This document shows, piece by piece, positions 1 to 9,257 of a stretch of DNA of 64,000 nt; positions within the stretch are counted from its first letter, which is position 1, and every line of letters starts with the position of its first letter. The DNA lies in assembly GCF_001456935.1 (NCBI RefSeq), contig NZ_KQ758482.1:1468249-1532248 (forward strand). Direction: 5' to 3'. Position numbers and translations under genes: made by a program. The notes beneath the pieces were generated by a model. It searched no databases, had not been told where the DNA came from, and saw only the letters and a program-made list of their open reading frames with translations. The stretch comes from [Bacillus] enclensis. Its GTDB lineage: Bacteria > Bacillota > Bacilli > Bacillales > Bacillaceae_B.

Positions 1-114
1 GAACTTTCTCATGTCTTACCACCAATTAAGACAAAAGCAGTTCTCTTTTTTTCAGATTCTTTGTTAGAATGTACCTATATGCAAGTTTGTAATCAAGGCT
101 GTGGAGGGATAAAG

Positions 115-429
115 ATGAACTGGAAGTCATTCATTTTAGGAGTGGGCATCGGCGCTGCCGGCGGGTTATTAGTTAGCGGGAAGCTAAAAGAAACAAGCCT
201 GGTTTCAGCCGAAAAGGTGTTAAAGGATGTAAAACTCTCATTTAAAAAAGAAGGGAAGGTCGACGGGTCTTGGATTTCAATGAAACCTGAAGATTATCAA
301 AAGCATTCCCTGTCGACAAAAGTCTATAAAGGCGGGGTATCACGCAGGAGTGAAGGCCGCCTGGAACAATTCGAATTCCTGGCAGATGCCTATACGGGCA
401 CTGTAATCGATGTTTACCCTATCTCTTAA
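115..429 (+). CDS. ytzB: PepSY-type small membrane-anchored protein (YtzB-like)
   Basis: A 104-residue protein. The start is the ATG at 115, preceded by GGAGGG; an in-frame upstream extension to 61 lacks a ribosome binding site. Residues 5-22 form one hydrophobic, glycine-rich segment (GVGIGAAGGLLVSG), probably a membrane anchor or uncleaved signal. The rest reads as a short PepSY-like fold ending in FLADAYTGTVIDVYP, as in YtzB of Bacillus. PepSY domains are usually extracytoplasmic and some inhibit peptidases; the function of this one is unknown. It is convergent with the lactonase gene and shares its terminator. The family call is from recognition of the C-terminal half and gene position. 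Confidence 0.75.
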   Translation: MNWKSFILGVGIGAAGGLLVSGKLKETSLVSAEKVLKDVKLSFKKEGKVDGSWISMKPEDYQKHSLSTKVYKGGVSRRSEGRLEQFEFLADAYTGTVIDVYPIS

Positions 430-434
430 GGTAT

Positions 435-471
435 GAAAAAACAGGATGGCAAAAGTGTCATCCTGTTTTTT
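435..471. terminator. Bidirectional terminator between ytzB and ytnP
   Basis: The arms ACAGGATG (441-448) and CATCCTGT (459-466) form a stem flanked by A and T runs on both sides, so it can stop transcription from either direction. Confidence 0.85.
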
Positions 472-476
472 CATGA

Positions 477-1322
477 TCAAACTTTTCCTCTAGGTACTTC
501 TTCGATGATTTCCCCGTCCCTGTTCCACTTCAGTGCTCTGTAGACGGCGTCGTGATAGAACAAGAACCACCACTCATTGTCGATGGCCTGATTGACCCAC
601 TTATCTTTTGCATGGATCGATGTCATTGGATAATCATCGTAGGCAAGGACCCAAAGCGGGTTCTTATGTGCATGGGTCGGCATGATATCCGCCATATGGA
701 TGAACGTCTCGCCGCCGTGCTCGATGATGATGATCGAATGTCCGTCACTGTGCCCGCCCGTATGGACCATGCGCAGTCCCGGCAGCACTTCTTTTTCTCC
801 TTCGAACGTCTTCACCTGCCCTGCGATGCTCTCCCAGTTTTCTTTCCAATATGTATTTCTCGAGCGGATATTCGGCTCCCTCATCTCGTCCCATTCAACC
901 TTGGACGTATGAATCTCGGCATTCGGGAATACCGGGACAAGCTTCTCCCCCTCATATTTCGTGAGTCCGCAAGCATGATCGAAGTGCATATGCGTCATCA
1001 GGATGATATCGATATCAGAAGTCGTCAAGCCAAGCTTCTCCAAGGATTCCTCTACCGATGATTCCTCGTGCACCCCATAATTCCGTTTCTGTTTATCATT
1101 TAATTTCCCTTTTCCTATTCCGGATTCAATGAGGATATTTTTACCTTGATATTGAAGAAAGAGCGGATCGGTTCGCAGCTCGATCTGGTTCAATTCATTG
1201 ACTGCGTATTTTTTTGACCAAAGAGGTTTCGGCACCACTCCGAACATCGCGCCGCCGTCCATGTGCGTGACGCCCCCATTCAGCCAGTGAAATGTTAAAT
1301 CTCCTGATTTCAATGATTCCAT
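477..1322 (-). CDS. ytnP: YtnP-type metallo-beta-lactamase-fold lactonase
   Basis: A 281-residue MBL-fold hydrolase. The zinc motif THMHFDH lies at residues 110-116, followed by a GGHSDGHS histidine near 195 and an aspartate in HMADIMPTH near 215. In B. subtilis, YtnP is a quorum-quenching lactonase that degrades acyl-homoserine-lactone-like signals and blocks streptomycin development in Streptomyces. The N-terminal [16 protein letters not shown] block is the YtnP signature. The start at 1322 is chosen over the ATG at 1331 because the AGGAGG at 1333-1338 is about 10 bases from the former and only 1 from the latter; it also gives the usual family length. The gene stands alone. Substrate is inferred from the family. 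Confidence 0.88.
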   Translation of the reverse strand: MESLKSGDLTFHWLNGGVTHMDGGAMFGVVPKPLWSKKYAVNELNQIELRTDPLFLQYQGKNILIESGIGKGKLNDKQKRNYGVHEESSVEESLEKLGLTTSDIDIILMTHMHFDHACGLTKYEGEKLVPVFPNAEIHTSKVEWDEMREPNIRSRNTYWKENWESIAGQVKTFEGEKEVLPGLRMVHTGGHSDGHSIIIIEHGGETFIHMADIMPTHAHKNPLWVLAYDDYPMTSIHAKDKWVNQAIDNEWWFLFYHDAVYRALKWNRDGEIIEEVPRGKV

Positions 1323-1414
1323 ATTGTCCATTCCTCCTTTGTTCGTACGGTTTTATTTTATCAGAATTTACGGACGACTTATATAGATAAGCCTGGGGAT
1401 AGTCTTAAAAAAGT

Positions 1415-1644
1415 CGCTATTGATTCCCATGCAAGACTTCGCTTTCCGCGGGTAGCAAGTGAGCCTCCTCGGAGTTAAAGCTCCTGAGGGGTCTCACCTG
1501 TCCAGCTCCGGCGGCTATAGACTCGAGACATATGCCATGCCATCCAAAAAGGCAAAACCCCGGCTCTGAACAAAGCCCTTTCGCTTTTCTTATAAGCTAC
1601 TCTTCCCGCAGGAGTCTTCGTCTTTCACTTCAATCAACCGCTGG
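1415..1644 (-). repeat. Intergenic repeat element, copy R1 (long form)
   Basis: It starts with a TGATT...TGCAAGAC end (1420-1437) and closes with TCAATCAACCGCTGG. Between them are the GCTTTCCGCGGGTAGC and CCCGCAGGAGTCTTCG blocks common to all copies. The middle (about 1500-1590) is a diverged inner module, recognisable by AGCTCCGG, AAAGGCAAA and AACAAAGCCCTTTCGC, in the same orientation as the outer part. No open reading frame spans it. Confidence 0.8.
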
Positions 1645-1690
1645 AGCAGTTTCAAAAAGGAGTAATTAAATAAATGAAAATTCGACAAGC

Positions 1691-1762
1691 GGCGCAATTA
1701 ATTTGGAAAGTGGCGCAATTATCTTGATACAGGCGCAATTATCCTGAAAAATGGCGCAATTA
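1691..1762. repeat. Phased short-word array D (GGCGCAATTA, about 20.7-bp period)
   Basis: The word GGCGCAATTA occurs at 1691, 1712, 1732 and 1753, spacings of 21, 20 and 21 bases. The 10-11 bases between words are not conserved beyond AT richness. It lies between the 5' end of ytnP and the 3' end of trmB, with no gene across it. The rest of this gap (1763-1973) shows no further feature. Confidence 0.85.
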
Positions 1763-1973
1763 CCAGTTCACGGACCGCTGGAGGACTGTGATTCCACCTA
1801 AAATTACCCTTCCCTCTATAAAAACGCGGCAATACAGTGTTACTTTTGCCAAAACCAACAAGTTTTTCAATTAAAATTCAAATTTCATCTACCATATAAA
1901 GAAGACCTCCACCTCAAAACTGAACTCATACAAAAAAGCACCCCGCAAAACTCATCGGGATGCTCTCCTACTA

Positions 1974-2618
1974 TTATTGATTCTGATATTGCGCTTCAAC
2001 GCGGTAGATCCGCTGGCCTTTTGCTGAGAATTTTTCTTCGTATTCGGTCATGATGTTTCCTTCAAAATCGCTGTTGTGCAAATCCAGGCTCAGGAATTTC
2101 AAGTGAAGGCCGTACCATGAAAAGCTCATCAATGAATATTCAAACAAGCCTTGATTATCAGTCTTGAAGTGGATTTCCCCGCCTTTGATCAGGATATCCT
2201 CATAAAGCTTGAGGAATGTTTTGTAAGTGAGGCGGCGCTTTTCGTGGCGGTTTTTCGGCCATGGATCAGAGAAGTTCAGGTATACCCTGCCAACTTCTTC
2301 AGTTGCAAAGAAATCGGTCAGGTGGCGTGCATCCACGTTCAACAGCTTTACATTCGGAAGCTCGGCTTCTATCAAGCGGTCAAGGGCTGTCACGATGACA
2401 CTTTCATATAATTCGATACCGATGTAATTGACTTCGGGATTCGCTCTTGCCATTTCCGTGACGAACTGGCCTTTCCCGGTTCCGACTTCTATATGGATGG
2501 GATTGTCGTTTCCAAACACTTCATTCCATTTGCCTTTTTTCTCTTCGGGCTGCGCGACCACATACTGCGGGTTCTCGCTGATTTTTTCTGAAGCCCATGG
2601 TTTATGTCTTAAACGCAT
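1974..2618 (-). CDS. trmB: tRNA (guanine-N7)-methyltransferase
   Basis: A 214-residue Rossmann methyltransferase that makes m7G46 in the tRNA variable loop from S-adenosylmethionine. The SAM loop EVGTGKGQF is at residues 44-52, the family signature [15 protein letters not shown] at about 115-129, and a C-terminal [12 protein letters not shown] block follows. The start at 2618 (MRLRHK) matches the B. subtilis enzyme and has GAGGTG seven bases upstream; an in-frame ATG at 2633 overlaps that site and is rejected. The gene stands between two repeat-bearing gaps and is probably monocistronic. Confidence 0.95.
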   Translation of the reverse strand: MRLRHKPWASEKISENPQYVVAQPEEKKGKWNEVFGNDNPIHIEVGTGKGQFVTEMARANPEVNYIGIELYESVIVTALDRLIEAELPNVKLLNVDARHLTDFFATEEVGRVYLNFSDPWPKNRHEKRRLTYKTFLKLYEDILIKGGEIHFKTDNQGLFEYSLMSFSWYGLHLKFLSLDLHNSDFEGNIMTEYEEKFSAKGQRIYRVEAQYQNQ

Positions 2619-2656
2619 GTTGTGACACCTCATTTATTAGTTTGGCCCATTGAAAT

Positions 2657-2918
2657 CCGCTATTGATTTCCGTGCAAGACTTCGCTTTCCGCGGGCGGGC
2701 GGTGAGCCTCCTCGTCGCTTAAGCTCCTGCGGGTCAGAAAAGCGGAGGGGCTTTGCTCAGAGGCGGGTGGCATAAGGCGAATCGTCCACGAAGGCGTTCT
2801 TTGCCTTCTTGGACGATTTGATTTATGACATGTGCCTCTAAGCCCCAGAGCTGGACAAGTCTCAACTGTCTCGCTTTTCCCGCAGGAGTCTTCGTCTTGC
2901 ACTCCAATCAATAGCTGG
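2657..2918 (-). repeat. Intergenic repeat element, copy R2 (long form)
   Basis: The outer ends read CCGCTATTGATTTCCGTG and ACTCCAATCAATAGCTGG. The inner module (about 2738-2868) begins AAAAGCGGAGGGGC, holds AAGGCGTTCTTTGCCTTCTTGG, and ends AGCTGGACAAGTC. It is in the opposite orientation to the outer part. A 95-codon open frame through the copy is only the repeat translated. Confidence 0.85.
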
Positions 2919-2956
2919 ATTCTGTTAAAACAAAATAACAGAGCCACAAATTTAAT

Positions 2957-3012
2957 TTAAAACTGTTTTCATATAAGACGTTTTCCTCAAAACAATTCAT
3001 ATGAAAACAGCT
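2957..3012. other. Long AT-rich hairpin beside repeat R2
   Basis: The arms ACTGTTTTCATAT and ATATGAAAACAG enclose about 25 bases. A second, weaker hairpin (AGGAATCCACA with TGTGAATTCCT) lies at about 3101-3133. Nothing else is visible between R2 and ytzH. Confidence 0.5.
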
Positions 3013-3186
3013 CTACCGAAAAAAACAATAACAGATGAATGGGTACTATGCAACACTATTTTGCGTACAGACCATTTCAAAAAACCGACGAATAAATAGA
3101 AAAGGAATCCACACACTAAATGTGAATTCCTGTTTTGTTTTCGCAGAAGAAAACGATGCAAAGATCTATATGAAAGGGTGTACGTC

Positions 3187-3465
3187 ATGCCTTTAGATTC
3201 CCATTATCAAATGCAGTTGTTAAAAGATATACTCTCCAATCATCAGACAGATTGCTGCGGTTCAGTATCTGAATGTGAGCAGGTAGAGCGATTAGTCAAG
3301 TCGTTGATGGTCAACACGGAAATAAATGAAAATATAAAGCCGGTCCTGCAAGAAATTTATCAATACGGTCAAAGCGGAGCAGGCAGCTCTGACCTCGATA
3401 CTCATATTACGAGCAAACGCCAAAACCTGTCTCAGTGGGTTTCGGATATGGATCAGTTCTCCTGA
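3187..3465 (+). CDS. ytzH: YtzH-like small conserved protein
   Basis: A 92-residue soluble, helical protein of the YtzH family with no known function. The start at 3187 (MPLDSHYQMQLLKDIL) follows AAAGGGTG; the GTG at 3178 overlaps that site and is rejected. It ends directly against the tail of ytmP on the other strand (3465/3466), the same convergent pairing as in B. subtilis. Two adjacent cysteines (DCCGS, near residue 20) are the only notable residues. Confidence 0.8.
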   Translation: MPLDSHYQMQLLKDILSNHQTDCCGSVSECEQVERLVKSLMVNTEINENIKPVLQEIYQYGQSGAGSSDLDTHITSKRQNLSQWVSDMDQFS

Positions 3466-4239
3466 TCAAACAACCTTATGCAAATATTCGATCCAGTGGT
3501 TCATTTCATGAAAGCGTCCTTTCCCTTTATGCCATTGTATGGAAAGGATCGTTTGAGCCACTACATACCATTTCATCCTCAATCTCAGATTGTCTGTCAG
3601 CTCAACACCATATTGGTTGAGCCACGCAGGCCATTCTTCCTCGGGGATGTACCAGTACAAAAGCATTCCTACATCGAAAGCAGGGTCGGCGATCATTGCC
3701 CCGTCCCAATCGATCAAGTACAGCTGGTTGTGATCGGAAAGCAGCCAGTTGTTATGATTGACGTCTCCGTGACAGACTACGTATTCATCCTGCCGAACCT
3801 CTTCCAGTTCTTTTTGCAGAAATAATAACGCCTGCCTTACTACCGGCAAAGAAAGGAGATCGAACTCCAGCCCCGTTTCCACTTCTGTGAGCATATGTTC
3901 AGGCTGGAAAGGTTCCTGGCCCAGTCTCTCAAGCATGGTGGACAGTGGCTTTGAAGAATGGATTTTCTTGAGCAGTCTTGCAACCCGTTCATTCTTCATT
4001 TCTTCCGGATTGAGTTCTCTTCCATTTAACCAGTGCTGTGCTGTTATTACGTCCCCATTTTCCATTCGCTTTGTCCAGACAAGCTTCGGTACGATGCCCT
4101 CTGCCGACAATACGGCTAGAAAAGGAGAAGAGTTGCGTTTAAGAAACAGCTTCTGCTCTTGATACTGAGCAAAAAAAGCTTCTCCGGTGGCACCGCCTGC
4201 GGGGACTATTTCCCAATCTTGGTCAAATAAGTGTTCCAA
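3466..4239 (-). CDS. ytmP: YtmP, aminoglycoside/choline-kinase-like phosphotransferase
   Basis: About 257 residues with a kinase-like phosphotransferase fold. The catalytic loop is VVCHGDVNHNNWLL (around residue 160) and the metal-binding motif LIDWDGA follows about 20 residues later; an APH-type lysine is seen in LFLKRNSSPF. The substrate is not known; the family acts on small hydroxylated molecules with ATP. The start is taken as the TTG at 4239 (MEHLFDQDW) because AAGGTG lies six bases before it; the GTG at 4248 overlaps that site. The protein is cytoplasmic. It is convergent with ytzH without a gap. Confidence 0.85.
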   Translation of the reverse strand: MEHLFDQDWEIVPAGGATGEAFFAQYQEQKLFLKRNSSPFLAVLSAEGIVPKLVWTKRMENGDVITAQHWLNGRELNPEEMKNERVARLLKKIHSSKPLSTMLERLGQEPFQPEHMLTEVETGLEFDLLSLPVVRQALLFLQKELEEVRQDEYVVCHGDVNHNNWLLSDHNQLYLIDWDGAMIADPAFDVGMLLYWYIPEEEWPAWLNQYGVELTDNLRLRMKWYVVAQTILSIQWHKGKGRFHEMNHWIEYLHKVV

Positions 4240-4350
4240 TATTTTCACCTTCTATTGGTCCTTAGTCGTGTTCATGTATTTCAATCTTACGTTTATTATC
4301 GTCATTACAATTCATACATTTAATAGATCAACTTAAAAGTCTTATAAAAC

Positions 4351-4396
4351 AAAAAAGACAGCTATTGGGCAGATCAATCAATAGCCATCTGTTTTT
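4351..4396 (-). terminator. Terminator of the amyX operon
   Basis: Read on the minus strand, CAGATGGCTATTG pairs with CAATAGCTGTCT and a T run follows. It lies 45-90 bases after the amyX stop. The AT-rich stretch from 4260 to 4350 is the upstream region of ytmP. Confidence 0.75.
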
Positions 4397-4442
4397 GATT
4401 TTATCGTCATCTTCTCATTTCGTCAAGCTTTGGAACGATGTG

Positions 4443-6593
4443 TCAGCGGACGATGACATAGGAACAAATCCCCTCAAGCCCGATGGAATCACCGTCCAGC
4501 TCCCGTAAACCGTTCACATTCGCTTTCTTTCCGTCTGACAGCATAGTCCAGGACTTCCCTTTGGGAAGCGGGAACCTGACATTGCTGCTTTCACCTGAAT
4601 GAAAGATAAGAAGCAATTCATTCCACGGACCATATGGATGGACATCCCGGTAGTGAACTGATACAAGTTTTTCTTCAGGATGATGCACAAATGCATGTTT
4701 TCTGATAAGGTCCGATTGCCTGAAGCGGAATGCACCGTGACTTTTTCTGATTGCAATCAATCCCCGGATATATTCGATATCTTCCTCATGCCTTTCCCTT
4801 CTCAGCCAATCAATCCGGTTTATTTCCACCGGTGAATTATAGCTGTTCTCCACACCCTGTTTGGTACGGAAAAATTCCTGGCCGGCATGCAGGAATGGTA
4901 TCCCCTGAGAAAGCAGCACCATCGAAGTCGCCAGCTTCTGTCTTTTCATCAGAAGTTCATCCTCTTCCTCAAGACAAGCTTTCATTTTATCCCAAAGTGT
5001 ATGGTTGTCATGTGATTCTACATAATTGACGGATTGGGCCGGCTCGTTAAAAATGCCTTTGTCACCATCCGTGACACCGATGCTCCCCGTCAGCACCAGC
5101 TCCACTTTTGCCTCCAGATTTCCGTGGCCGAGGGCAAATCCTTTATCGTGAAGATTGAATGTACTCCCCTTAATGGTGTCCCGGAAACAATCATTGAATT
5201 GACCAATTCCCTTGAGGCTGTTTGCATTCCTGAGATTGGCTTTCCTGTCCGGCGCAATGGGTGTGTTCAGGTCCCAGCCTTCACCAATCAGGATGGCACC
5301 GGGTAGAATTTCATCCACTTCATCACGGATTTCATTCATTGTCGTGACATCAAGGATCCCCATCAGGTCGAACCGGAAACCATCCACCCCATACGTCTTC
5401 AGCCAATAGCGGATGGAATCCTTTATGAACTTCCGTGCCATCAACCGTTCGGATGCAAAATCATTTCCCACTCCCGTCCCATTGGAGGGGAGTCCGTTTT
5501 CATCGTGCCGGAAAAAATACCCCGGGACAAGCTTTTCGAATGAAGATGTTTCCTTGACAAATACATGATTGTATACGACATCCAGAATGACCCTTATATT
5601 TTCTTCATGCAGGGAATGGATGGCGGATTTCAGTTCTCGGATCCGTCCGGCCGGGTCGGCTGGATTCATGCTGTAGCTTCCTTCCGGGGCATTGAAGTAT
5701 AAAGGATTATACCCCCAGTTGTAACGATTATCTGCCGGATCATCCGATACTCCGTCGAAATCATTCACAGGCAGCAATTCAACATGCGTGACCCCCAGCT
5801 CTTTCAAATAACTTATGCCAGAAGATAACCCGCTGGGTGTCCCTGTTTCTTTCTCGGTAAATGCAAGATATTTGCCCTTGAACTTCATCCCGCTTTCTTT
5901 TGCACTTGAAAAGTCCCTTACGTTCAACTCATAAATGACTGAATCGACCGGGGAAGGAAGAGGCTGCAAGGATGAACATCGCGGGGTTATTTTTTCCGGG
6001 TCCACTGCACATCCCCATTCACTGTTGAAGGAAACAGACTTTGCATACGGATCGACCAGCTCGCTCCAGATAAGATTGATGCACGTCAGGAAGGTATAAT
6101 GCCAGCCTTCAATGTTTTCCCTGATTGTCAGTTCCCACACGCCGTTTATAGATCTTTCCATGGCAAGTTGAACAGCATCCTCTTCCTGTGGTGCCTTTAA
6201 CTTCACCTTCACTTCAGTAGCAGTCGGGGACCACACTTTAAAAACAGCCCTGTCTTCTTCAAAGGTGAGACCCAGATCGTCTCCGTCATAGTAAAATTGC
6301 CTGTCAAATTCGTCTGTGCGGATGACGGCCCCTATTTGCAGATCCGTTTCCGTGTTATGTTCGTCTTTGATGGTATACGTTCTTCCAAGTTCCAATTCGT
6401 CCGCCAGGGATACCGTATATTTCATTGCATCATCGAGCGGTATCCTTTCCTTCAGTTCAAGAGGGATTTCATTCCCGTCCTTCACCAGGGTAAACCGGCT
6501 GGATTGCCCCCCATGATACGAATAAGGGAGAATCAGGGTGATCATATGAAATGTATCCAGGAATGCTTCGTACTGCCGACTAATGACTAACAC
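4443..6593 (-). CDS. amyX: Type I pullulanase
   Basis: A 716-residue GH13 debranching enzyme that cuts alpha-1,6 links in pullulan and limit dextrins; no signal peptide, so cytoplasmic. An N-terminal domain and CBM48 (about 90-200) precede the catalytic barrel. The pullulanase signature YNWGYNP is at 291-297, the nucleophile in GFRFDL (Asp409), the acid in GEGWD (Glu438), and the transition-state stabiliser in ESHDNH. The GTG start at 6593 (MLVISRQYEAFLD) aligns with B. subtilis AmyX in length and has GGTGGG upstream. This start overlaps the stop of the lipid kinase gene by seven bases, so the two are probably translationally coupled at the end of a four-gene run beginning with thpR. Confidence 0.93.
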   Translation of the reverse strand: MLVISRQYEAFLDTFHMITLILPYSYHGGQSSRFTLVKDGNEIPLELKERIPLDDAMKYTVSLADELELGRTYTIKDEHNTETDLQIGAVIRTDEFDRQFYYDGDDLGLTFEEDRAVFKVWSPTATEVKVKLKAPQEEDAVQLAMERSINGVWELTIRENIEGWHYTFLTCINLIWSELVDPYAKSVSFNSEWGCAVDPEKITPRCSSLQPLPSPVDSVIYELNVRDFSSAKESGMKFKGKYLAFTEKETGTPSGLSSGISYLKELGVTHVELLPVNDFDGVSDDPADNRYNWGYNPLYFNAPEGSYSMNPADPAGRIRELKSAIHSLHEENIRVILDVVYNHVFVKETSSFEKLVPGYFFRHDENGLPSNGTGVGNDFASERLMARKFIKDSIRYWLKTYGVDGFRFDLMGILDVTTMNEIRDEVDEILPGAILIGEGWDLNTPIAPDRKANLRNANSLKGIGQFNDCFRDTIKGSTFNLHDKGFALGHGNLEAKVELVLTGSIGVTDGDKGIFNEPAQSVNYVESHDNHTLWDKMKACLEEEDELLMKRQKLATSMVLLSQGIPFLHAGQEFFRTKQGVENSYNSPVEINRIDWLRRERHEEDIEYIRGLIAIRKSHGAFRFRQSDLIRKHAFVHHPEEKLVSVHYRDVHPYGPWNELLLIFHSGESSNVRFPLPKGKSWTMLSDGKKANVNGLRELDGDSIGLEGICSYVIVR

Positions 6594-7540
6594 TTCTCCC
6601 ACCTGCTTCTATTTAACATTTTCCACATGCCGGGGGTCACCTCTGCATGGAGTTCCCTGCCTTCATCGATGACTCCCGCATAATCGCCATCTGCATGCAC
6701 GGGTATTCCCTTACGGCTTTTTATCTTGATACTTCTTCCTATTAATGTATGGACTTCTTTTAATTCAGTATGTTTTCCGAAAAAGACAGATATAAACAAA
6801 AACATCAGCTTCCATTTCGAAAGCCCGGATACAATGGTCAGGTCAAGCACACCATCATCCGGACGTGCTTTCGGGGCAATTTTCATTCCTCCCCCAAAAT
6901 AAGGCTGATTCGAAACGGTGATGAACCACACTTTTTCAAGCGTATGTTCTACACCGTCAACTTCCATCACTGCCTGAAATGGTGTAAAGGTGAGCGCTTC
7001 CCGGCAAAGGATAAGTGGATAGACCAGTTTCCCAAGCGACCAGCGGTTCAATTTCCTTTTTAACCGTGATTCATTTGCCTTCCTGGCAATCAAGGCATCA
7101 AACCCTACTCCTATATTATTCACAAAATAGTGATTTGGCCCCCCTTCTATAGAGAAAAGGCCTGCATCCAGTGAAATCGGTAAAGCAGTATGTATGGTTT
7201 CCTTTATCAGTTCGTACGCTTCTTGTTTGCCCGATGGCCACCTATACCCGCGGGCAAAATCATTTCCGCTTCCTCCGGGAATATACCCGATAAAGATATT
7301 CTCAAAACCGGCTGTACCGGAAATAATCGAGTTCATAGTCCCGTCTCCCCCGACTCCGATCATGTAGAAAGTTTCACCGGGATTTGTACGTATAAGCTCC
7401 CCTGCGATTCTTCTCACATCGTCCGGGTGATCTGTGATGTATAACGAATGGGGAATGGTGATGCTCTTACGAAACTTTTCCCAGGAGGAAAGCGAATGAT
7501 GATTCTTTGCAGAAGGATTCACAATAAAGATAGTCTTCAT
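6587..7540 (-). CDS. ytlR: Diacylglycerol-kinase-family lipid kinase (YtlR)
   Basis: A 317-residue DAGK-like enzyme. The nucleotide-binding motif VGGDGTMNSI lies at 63-72 and IPGGSGNDFARG follows near 95; both define the family that phosphorylates diacylglycerol or related lipids with ATP at the membrane face. In B. subtilis DgkB is the main diacylglycerol kinase and YtlR a paralogue of uncertain substrate. The start at 7540 follows AGAGGA and overlaps the ytlQ stop as ATGA; a longer frame to 7570 lies inside ytlQ. Membership of an operon with ytlQ and amyX is clear from the overlaps; a functional link is not. Confidence 0.88.
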   Translation of the reverse strand: MKTIFIVNPSAKNHHSLSSWEKFRKSITIPHSLYITDHPDDVRRIAGELIRTNPGETFYMIGVGGDGTMNSIISGTAGFENIFIGYIPGGSGNDFARGYRWPSGKQEAYELIKETIHTALPISLDAGLFSIEGGPNHYFVNNIGVGFDALIARKANESRLKRKLNRWSLGKLVYPLILCREALTFTPFQAVMEVDGVEHTLEKVWFITVSNQPYFGGGMKIAPKARPDDGVLDLTIVSGLSKWKLMFLFISVFFGKHTELKEVHTLIGRSIKIKSRKGIPVHADGDYAGVIDEGRELHAEVTPGMWKMLNRSRWEKC

Positions 7541-8514
7541 TGGGAATCCTCTTCCGCTCCCGTGTTCCAATCTTTAAGGGTCTCATGCTGGTAGTGCATC
7601 CGTTGAAAGGAGGTCGTCTGACAGTAATCCAGAATCGATTTAGCTGCTTTCAATTGAACACTTTTTATCGGTGACCGGCTTGACCGCTGCTGATTGAACC
7701 AGCTCTCATGCTTCCTCTTATCGATGAATTCACAGCCTGCAGGCGCCTGGGGATAATCGATATACCCGTTTCTTGAGACCACGGCTTTGTGTACCGGCAG
7801 TTCAATACCGGCATACTCAACGATCTGACCGATGATGCGTTCCATCCTTCTCAATGAAATCAGCGGATTCAACACCCTTGATTCGGCGTCTCCCCATTTT
7901 TTCACCCAAAAACGATCCCCCGAACCGATGTAAGCCGTCCCGTTCTCAAATTCCAGGAAGGATAAGCACCATATTCCTGTAGGCGTAATCAGGACAACCT
8001 CCAGTTCAACGGGGGCATTTTTTATTTTAAAAACCGGAAAATATAAAACAAGGATGTTATCAGGAAAGCGCTGAAGAAGGTATTTAAGCCTCTCATCATA
8101 ATAATAGCTGTTATCTACATAGGATTTTTCTGATATCGTCGAGCTTGCCCACCTTAACTGGAATTCAAAGATGGAATCCAGGAAGTGCTTCTTCAACTCT
8201 TCTTCGGAGGCAAATTCAGCATGCGGGTTCATCTCAAGCTCAATCGCATCATCATCCTTCTGAGCTGGGTTGTCACTGTCTTCCGTTTCCCCCTCCTCTT
8301 TCTTTTTAAAAAAGGACATGAATTTACGGGTGACGGTTGTTTTTTCTTTCTCGGGTTCTTCTTTTTCCAGAGAAGGAAATCCACCGCCGTTTTCCCAGTG
8401 AATTTTCATTTTTTCCCATTGCTGCTTTTTTAATCGTACAAATTGGGAAGGATATCTATATAAATCGGTTTCATATCTTGAAACATAATCTTGGAGTTTT
8501 ATCAGCTGCGCCAT
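7537..8514 (-). CDS. ytlQ: YtlQ, NERD-like protein of unknown function
   Basis: A 325-residue soluble protein. Residues about 70-90 are charged and low-complexity (KKKEEGETEDSDN), a likely linker. The C-terminal two thirds (LVLYFPVFKI, EVVLITPTGIWCLSF, GDRFWVKKWG, NPLISLRRMERII) resemble a nuclease-related (NERD) fold, but a full catalytic set is not obvious to me. The start at 8514 has GGAAGGA upstream. It overlaps ytlR by four bases and lies 24 bases after thpR. The family is restricted largely to Bacillaceae and has no assigned role. Confidence 0.75.
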   Translation of the reverse strand: MAQLIKLQDYVSRYETDLYRYPSQFVRLKKQQWEKMKIHWENGGGFPSLEKEEPEKEKTTVTRKFMSFFKKKEEGETEDSDNPAQKDDDAIELEMNPHAEFASEEELKKHFLDSIFEFQLRWASSTISEKSYVDNSYYYDERLKYLLQRFPDNILVLYFPVFKIKNAPVELEVVLITPTGIWCLSFLEFENGTAYIGSGDRFWVKKWGDAESRVLNPLISLRRMERIIGQIVEYAGIELPVHKAVVSRNGYIDYPQAPAGCEFIDKRKHESWFNQQRSSRSPIKSVQLKAAKSILDYCQTTSFQRMHYQHETLKDWNTGAEEDSQ

Positions 8515-8538
8515 CAGGAGTCCTTCCTTTCAGGTTAT

Positions 8539-9105
8539 TTAGGGCGATTCATTCAAGTGTATCGTATGGACCGCTTCATATTTCGGTGTGCGATCCATAT
8601 GCGTTCGGTATAGAACGATCTCTTTTATCAGGTGGCCGGGAGTTTCTTCCGGGTTGAAACCACTCAGCCATTCCTTTGAAAATCGTGTTGACTTGTTCCA
8701 TTTCCGCCCGACGGTGACATGGGGGGTGAAAGGTCTGGTTTCCAATTGAAAGCCTGCTTCTTCACAGGCTTCATACACCTTTTCACGGATCTGATGAAGA
8801 GTCGAAGACGGGTTCACACCCATCCAGAAAATTCTCGGCTCATCACTTTTCCCGAAAGTGCCGAACCTCTTTAGCGAAAGCGGGAAACTCCCCAGGTTAT
8901 GTAAAGACTCTGTTACATGGTCAATGGCCGCATCTAAATTTTCTTGTGCAGCATCACCCAGGAAAGCCAGAGTGATATGGTAGTCTTCCGGATGGACGTA
9001 TTTCTTAAAAGAATCCTCTTCCTTCATGGGAGCAGTCAGTCTTTCTATCTCCTTCTTCATCTCGTCCGGTAATGCACATGCAAAAAAATAATGAGTTTTT
9101 AACAT
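8539..9105 (-). CDS. thpR: RNA 2',3'-cyclic phosphodiesterase (2H family)
   Basis: A 188-residue member of the LigT/ThpR 2H phosphoesterases, called YtlP in B. subtilis. The two HxT motifs are present: HITL at 43-46 and HVTVGR near 130. These enzymes open 2',3'-cyclic phosphates to 2'-phosphates, and some also ligate tRNA halves; the in vivo substrate is uncertain. The start at 9105 has AAAGGGATGG upstream. It is the first gene of the thpR-ytlQ-ytlR-amyX run. Confidence 0.9.
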   Translation of the reverse strand: MLKTHYFFACALPDEMKKEIERLTAPMKEEDSFKKYVHPEDYHITLAFLGDAAQENLDAAIDHVTESLHNLGSFPLSLKRFGTFGKSDEPRIFWMGVNPSSTLHQIREKVYEACEEAGFQLETRPFTPHVTVGRKWNKSTRFSKEWLSGFNPEETPGHLIKEIVLYRTHMDRTPKYEAVHTIHLNESP

Positions 9106-9257
9106 AACATTCCATCCCTTTTTGTTAGTCTTTTATAAAGTATATAGTCAGTTTAATACCTCATTAATATATTTTTGTTCTAAAGAATCATACTTAAGTT
9201 ATTTGTATACCCATTTTGAGTCTTACTTATTGTCATTGTATAAAGTTATTGCAGGTT

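Noticed and set aside
2660-2947. 95-codon open frame on the minus strand
   Set aside because: It is repeat copy R2 read through; equivalent frames appear in R4 (21920-22261) and R5 (27105-27302), and none has a ribosome binding site.
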